Assembly (NCBI GenBank): GCA_963931865.1
Contig: OZ007507.1
Span: 4,556,077-4,620,076 of the forward strand
DNA length: 64,000 bases
Direction: 5' to 3'
Origin: Axinella damicornis
Lineage: Eukaryota; Porifera; Demospongiae; Axinellida; Axinellidae
The translations under genes and the position numbers were made by a program. Below are positions 58,346-64,000 of this stretch, in pieces (position 1 is the stretch's first letter; every line of letters starts with the position of its first letter). The notes under the pieces are model-generated. The model made no database searches and was not told the DNA's origin. It worked only from the letters and a program-made list of their open reading frames with translations.

Positions 58346-60928
58346 ATGCGTAGCCGTGCGTCATTTAAGGGGGTCTGCTTACATGCCATATTGCTCTCAC
58401 CCATGCAATCAGTGGCTAATCGCACATCTGCCTAGTTCCTCTCCCTATACCGCCCTCCGCTGCTGCTGTACAGCTCTACTAGTCAATCTCTATGATGTAC
58501 GCTCATGCTCCTTAGCAACAGGCGATAGCAATAATTGATAGTGCGTGTTGCTATTTGTTGGATCATAAACAGGTGGGATTCAACAATCATTGTTGGATCC
58601 CACCATTTAAATTATGACCCTACGGTTATAACATGAACACCAATGTAAGTTTGCAGAGCTAAATGGAGGCAAACAAATCTTGAAGCGTGATCTCAGATCT
58701 CACCTGAAGGTGAGGTACGTACGTGCCTGAGAGTCGCACTTAAGAATGCACAAATGCTGCACCTACAACTGCTAAGTACACAAGCACTATAGTGGCTACA
58801 CTTACATACGTCACTATGCACGTCTCAACTATATACGTAGCACAGGCTATGTATGTTATGAATATCAACACACATAAATTATATAATCTCATTGATGGTG
58901 AATCTTTAACCCTCCGTACTACATCACTTCCTGTATGGAGCACCTGTGGGCTGGCAGAGGCGGTACCTGGTTGCTATTATCATAGTGATCATGAATAGCG
59001 CATGTGGCCAACAAAATGCACCATTGACATATTGGTGTAATTTGTTGACATGGCGCCCTGTCACATGAGCTAGTATTGGTTGCTCTCACAGAAGTCATGT
59101 GACTTTGGGATTACTGACTTTAATGCTAATGCTTGTGGTACTGTGTCACATGCTGTGACCAGCCAATGAGAATGTACGTACCACTTGTACCACAACTAAC
59201 AGACTAGTTATAGAGTACCACATTGGAAGGAGTCGTTGCATGTTGCTACTATACATATTCGTGCAGGGTCCGATCTTGAAATAGACCGTATTTGGATCAC
59301 GAGTTACAAATGGACTAGCAAGAAAAGGGCTGCATCAATATGCCCCTCCAAATATGGTGATTGGTCCGAGTACCTGGGGTGTTGTGGTTAATAGTAAGTC
59401 GTGTGTATGTGGAAGTGCTTCCCATCAATCGCGAAGTGGAAACCCGACGTTATTTATCAACTAACTAATATGGCCCATTCTTCTGGATGGATACTCTCTG
59501 CTACATATCTGGAATGCAGCCTATCTGCATTGATACAAGGGGTTGTCATAGCAACATAAAACTGGAATTTCATTGCCAAAAAGGTCTTGACATTCTTAAC
59601 AAACCAGCGCTTGGTGACTATACTACACAATGTACACAATGCGCTTGGTGACTGACTACCTGTGTTGGCAAGGAATTGGGTGGGTTAGTATCACATCCCT
59701 TCTTGGAATCTGCTTCTCAGGAAAACTTTGCACCAAACCTGTCCCAGTTAATTGTACATGAAGCAAGAGGGTTTGTTGGTGACAAAATGATGTATGCCCA
59801 GTTGATGTACTGATAGAAAACTGATATAAAAGACTAAATAAATATCTGGTGCATAGAAAATTTCCTTTCCTGGAATTCTGGGCCTCAGCATCCTGGGAAC
59901 TTTGACCCCACTACCCATCCATTATTGTACTGCCGTCCTCCTCTCAGCCCTCCTCTCAGCGTCTCAATAGCGCACTTGTACTCACTCTGCCCCATGGTTT
60001 TGACAACGACAGCAACAACAAAACATTCCAGACACGTTGCCACCTCTTTCCTCAAAGACCACTTGTGTGACCCTTCACACTACAAAGCTTCTTGCAAGCT
60101 CTGAAAGGCAGCCTCCCTTTCAAATGATCCAGACGAACCAAAATTGTATATCCATACAGCATAATGGATCTCTGGCAACTTCGCACAACTGAACTTCCCA
60201 TGCTGAACTGACCTTTGCACCTTCGACTGGAAACCATGCCTACTATTATGGATTGTGAGCGTGCACGAGCCACAGACACTGCACATGCATATTCCTAGTT
60301 ATGTGGAATTAAAGAGGACAAGGTAGATTAAGTCAGCTGCTCACACTACCATCAGTGACATCATCATGACATCATTGTCACAACATCATTAATGTTGTGA
60401 TGTCATTTTGTCGGAGAGAGTAAACTACTACATCCTCTTCACCACCTCCTCACGGGTGGTGTTGCACTGCTGATGCTCCCCTCCTCTTATGAGACAGAGC
60501 AAGGGCTGCTCTCAATCCTCTTCCTCTTCGTTCAAAGGAACCTCTTTGGGTCAATCATTGAGACAGACCAGCTCACCAGCTACTGTGTCACCATCATGTG
60601 ACGTCAGCATTCAGTGGGCCCCTTGAGATGTACTATAGTAAGTGTATTTGACTCTACTTGTGGTCATACAATCAAGAGTACCTCCTCTTGGAGGTTGCTA
60701 CCAGGAGTGCGGTTGCCCCTCGAACTATAATAGAAGATAATAGCAACTATTGTGCTGGTCTATTGCCTCTTGGTCCATTACTCCTGTAAGGAAGAGAAGA
60801 GGAACACTGACAACCTGTTTGTGTATCCGGTTTCTTCGGTTAAGTGTGGTTTTGTCAATGTCTGGGAATGCTCCATACAACATAAATGTCGCCAAGGGCG
60901 CATCATGTCGCCAAGGGCGCATCATGTC

Positions 60929-61011
60929 GCCTCATTCCCAGGCCTTCTCACTCCAGCGCTTGTCACTTGCAAGTGCAAACGCTGAGGTGAGAAGGCCTGG
61001 GTATGAGGCTA
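60929..61011. mobile_element. Foldback MITE, CAGCGTTTGTC subfamily
   Basis: GCCTCATTCCCAGGCCTTCTCA pairs with TGAGAAGGCCTGGGTATGAGGC. Close relative of the copy at 62595. Confidence 0.8.
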
Positions 61012-61940
61012 TAGTAGATATATTTTTGTGAAAATATTGCAAGAATTATACCTGACAGGCAATAAGCCAATAGTAGACCAATCACATCGGCCCAAAGTAA
61101 AAGCGCTAAGTTGCTAATTGTATTTATAATTCATTGTTTTATGGCCTATAGTACAGACAGCGTGTGTGTGTGATGTGTGACGTGTGCGTGATGTGTGCGT
61201 GATGTGTGACGTGTGACCGCTTTTTATACCTGACAGACAATAAGCCAACAGTACTTAGACCAATCAGCTGATCACATCCACCCCCATGGTGAAAGCACTA
61301 AGTTGCTTAATAAATAGCCAAATATGGCCTCTGTTGTACTGGGATTGCAGACAGCATGTGCTACTCCTCACTTGCCACTAGCATGTTATCATAACCTGGC
61401 AAGTGACCTGCAAACAGAGGTTTCTGGAGTCCTTGCAATTTTCAGGCCAGAATACAACACCGGAAGTCATGTGAATGCAAAATTCATATCATAAGAGCTC
61501 AAGCGCTAGCGCTCTCAAATGGCTTCGTGTGAACCAGGGCAGACAAGCGCTTACAGCAAAGACTTATGCCGGGTCCTACAATGGTATTCTGTACACCAAT
61601 CACCGGTAGATCCAGAAGGCTGACTAGTAAGAGGGCATGATTTGGCGCTTTGCGGTCGAATCACTTGCTGAAGCTGTCGAATTAACTTCCTGCGGTATAG
61701 CATTCAACTGTGAGTCGTAAATGCTGCCTGGGAATGACCGAGTCTGCTAGTCTATCTACTGTACGTAGCTCGCATGCATGACAACTTGTGACTACTATAC
61801 GCTGATTGGTCAGAGAACTGCTGTCATGTGACTTCTGTTCTACAAATTCAGTTGCAAGATCTTTGAAAACCTCTGTATGGGGCCGTTCCAACATAGTGTA
61901 GGCATACAGTACATGTAGATGTGCACATGTACTTTATTGT

Positions 61941-62024
61941 TAGCCTCGTTCCCAGGGCCCGCCCAGCTGTTTGTCGCTTAACGCTTGCAACCGAAAGGGG
62001 CGTGCCGGCCTGGGAACGAGGCTA
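61941..62024. mobile_element. Foldback MITE with exact 9 bp duplication
   Basis: TAGCCTCGTTCCCAGGGC...GCCTGGGAACGAGGCTA; CTTTATTGT at 61932-61940 and 62025-62033. Confidence 0.9.
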
Positions 62025-62594
62025 CTTTATTGTGTTACTGTAGATGTACTGTATTGTGTACATGTACTCCTGTAGATGTAACGTGGGCATACATGTGTAC
62101 ACATCCTGAGGCATATACTGTCAACAATCTGGATGTTTGTGTATCAGCCAGATATGTAATTGGAACTGTACTGATCGATTGTGCATGCACAGTGGGTGAC
62201 ATCAGAAGTGAAGGATATGTCTAGACAACTCTACCTGGTTTTACATCACAGTTCTGGAGGACAAGATGTTTACTAACGTCTCTTCTGTTTTAATTGAGCC
62301 CAATTAATTACTCCAATGAAGCGGAATCCTTGAGAGGCTGTGAATAGCTCTGTTACATCACTGATCAATGGTTCTTGTGGACTAGGACGGTGGAGTCATA
62401 ACAGGGCAGTTTGCATTTGTGAAAACAATTTATGGTGTGAAGCAGTACAAGCAATCAGGAAGTGGAAGCAATGATGGTACAGTGGAACTGGAACACATTG
62501 CTTGATCAGGACTCCTAATCAAGCCCCAACTAATCAAGCCCCAACTTCTTTACAAGTTAAAGACAAGTCTAGTGATAACCACGTATTCATTTAG

Positions 62595-62688
62595 TAGCCT
62601 CATTCCCAGGCCTTCTCACCCCAGCGTTTGTCGCTTGCAGTACTGCAAGTGACAAACGCTGGGGTGAGAAGGCCTGGGAATGAGGCTA
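62595..62688. mobile_element. Foldback MITE, youngest-looking copy
   Basis: 94 bp, nearly perfect palindrome centred on GCAGTACTGC. TTCATTTAG is repeated exactly at 62586-62594 and 62689-62697. Confidence 0.93.
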
Positions 62689-62769
62689 TTCATTTAGTTT
62701 CAGTTAACTAAAGGCTACTGGTATATCAACGCCATATAAGTGTAGCTTTGTACAGAGACTGGATAACCA

Positions 62770-63300
62770 AGAAGTGTTGTTGCCATAACAAACAAACTGA
62801 CCATGGTCATCTTTGGGCCCCTCTGCGGGCTCTGTGCTCCCTCCAGTGTTGCCATAACAACAAACTGACCATGGTCATCTTTGGGCCCCTCTGCGGCTCT
62901 GTGCTCCCTCCAGTGTTGCCATAACAACAAACTGACCACAGTCATATTTGCCTGCCCTCTGCAAGCTCTATGCTCCCTCCAGTGTTGCTATAACAGCAAA
63001 CTGACTATGGCCGTCTTGTGCTGCCCTCTGCAGGCTCTGTGTTCCCTCCAGTGTTATCATAATAACAAACTGACCACAGTCATTTTTGCCTGCCCTCTGC
63101 ATGCTCTGTACTCCCTCCAGTGTTGCCATAGCAATAAACTGTCCATGGCCGTCTTTGCGCTGCCCTCTGCAGGCTCTCTGCTCCCTCCAGTGTTGCCATA
63201 GCAACAAACTGTCCATGGTCATCTTGTGCTGCCCTCTGCAGGCTCTCTGCTCCCTCCAGTGTTGCCATAACAACAAACTGACCATGGTCATCTTTGCGGA
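62770..63300. repeat. Minisatellite of about 63 bp, eight to nine units
   Basis: Units share TGTTGCCATAACAACAAACTGACCATGGTCATC and CTCTGCGGGCTCTGTGCTCCC with variants. Because the unit is close to a multiple of three, repeat-encoded frames run through it on both strands. An open frame continues past it to 63586 and I cannot assign it. Confidence 0.9.
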
Positions 63301-64000
63301 GAGGGTGTACAAAGCTATTCGCTACAGGCAGCTGACGTGTGACGTCCGTGACAGAGACCGCTTGTTACAATTAGCAAGCAATTACATCAGTGTCTATTAT
63401 GGTGCGTTTGATACACTCCTAGGATGTGTTTGGCTACACTCCTACCTGAATAAAGATGTTCTTTTCCTGGAAAACACGACGCCTGGAAGTTGTATGTACA
63501 TCAGTGTCACTCCCTTGCCGCCTGAAGTATGTCTGGCATGTCCCCAGCTGCAGATTGTGGTAGTAATTAGGGTAGCTGGTAGATGATCTCACAATTAATA
63601 ATTTGTAATCATAGTTCACCACTTTCCCAGGCTCTCTGCTCACACTCCAGTCTCTGACTGTTTAAAAAAATATTATTGAAGCGATGGACATGTTGATAAG
63701 TGTTGGGGACATGGGTATGTATGGAAGACAACGTGATAGTATGAAGAAAAGAGCTGAGTGAATTGATGATGAGTGTGAGAGTCCTAGACTGAGCTGTGAT
63801 AAAATTGGAGTTGCAGAGCTCCTGGAACAAGACTTTCGCAGATCAATATGCTGTAACTTACAAGTCCAGGTTTGAGTGGGAAGCAAACTTGCTGTTGGTT
63901 ATTGCTACTTGTGCACCAAACCTGGATATTCTATAGCCCAAACAGCATTGGACAATTATATTGGAGGTTGTGGATCACTTAAAATAAAATACGTTTTCTC

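Larger units (their letters stand above)
53341..64000. other. Repeat-rich tail of the window, no named gene
   Basis: This is either intron of the phosphatidyltransferase or intergenic DNA. It contains a 26 bp satellite, the GACCCTCTGA minisatellite, the CCAAT minisatellite, a SINE-like copy, four or more foldback elements and a roughly 63 bp minisatellite. A splice-like exon candidate at 53824-53869 (acceptor CTGTCTCTTAG, donor CAGGAG|GTACGC, frame CVGNISSFPGRYFP) keeps phase with the previous exon but does not look like the family, so I do not add it. A 58-codon hydrophobic open frame at about 60431-60601 is likewise unassigned. Confidence 0.4.

Noticed and set aside
62968..63312. Minus-strand frame with LLLWQHWREQRACRGQ repeats
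   Set aside because: It is the 63 bp minisatellite; equally long frames exist on the opposite strand.

Overview
This is eukaryotic nuclear DNA from an invertebrate animal. Every convincing gene is split by GT-AG introns of about 100 bp to 7.7 kb, all the recognisable proteins are metazoan, and repeats fill most introns and spacers. The dense gene order (seven genes in 64 kb), simple gene set and heavy load of short inverted-repeat elements suggest an early-branching marine animal. A demosponge is my first guess and a cnidarian my second; the sequence alone does not settle this. There are no prokaryotic operons, CRISPR arrays or prophage genes.

Layout, left to right. (1) 182-3503 (+): an XRCC1-N-terminal-domain protein (XNDC1-like) whose last exon carries a UBZ-type zinc finger; its first exon probably lies left of the window. 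(2) 3745-14423 (-): a complete ten-exon Rab34/Rab36-type GTPase, with alanine in place of the catalytic glutamine and one GC-AG intron. (3) 14549-20172 (-): a complete ten-exon RFC5 clamp-loader subunit, whose stop is only 125 bp from the Rab start codon. (4) 20470-28199 (+): a thirteen-exon seven-transmembrane receptor-like protein (TMEM116/cAMP-receptor-like), divergent from RFC5 over a 297 bp spacer. (5) 28566-29555 (-): a single-exon CNTD1 meiotic cyclin-like gene. (6) 29980-30520 (-): a decayed LINE reverse transcriptase tail. (7) 30957-41724 (-): a T-box transcription factor with a 7.5 kb first coding intron. (8) 42474 onward (+): the first four coding exons of a CDP-alcohol phosphatidyltransferase (phosphatidylinositol-synthase-like), whose remainder I could not find and which probably continues past the right edge.

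The genes are not one pathway. Three concern DNA repair, replication or meiosis (XNDC1-like, RFC5, CNTD1); the others serve membrane traffic, signalling, development and lipid synthesis. I joined exons by hand from reading frame, splice signals and remembered family sequences. In XNDC1-like, Rab, RFC5 and the 7TM gene every internal junction keeps phase.

The strongest non-genic signal is a family of foldback elements with termini TAGCCTCGTTCCCAGGC... and 9 bp target-site duplications. At least fifteen copies are visible, from 35 to 785 bp long, and Mutator-like mobilisation is the best guess. Also present are a CACTA-type MITE, a second MITE family in two opposite copies, a tRNA-headed SINE-like family, many minisatellites (one of which duplicates a splice donor seven times) and an unusual number of long poly-G/poly-C runs. 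From 53.3 to 64 kb I see repeats but no gene I can name.
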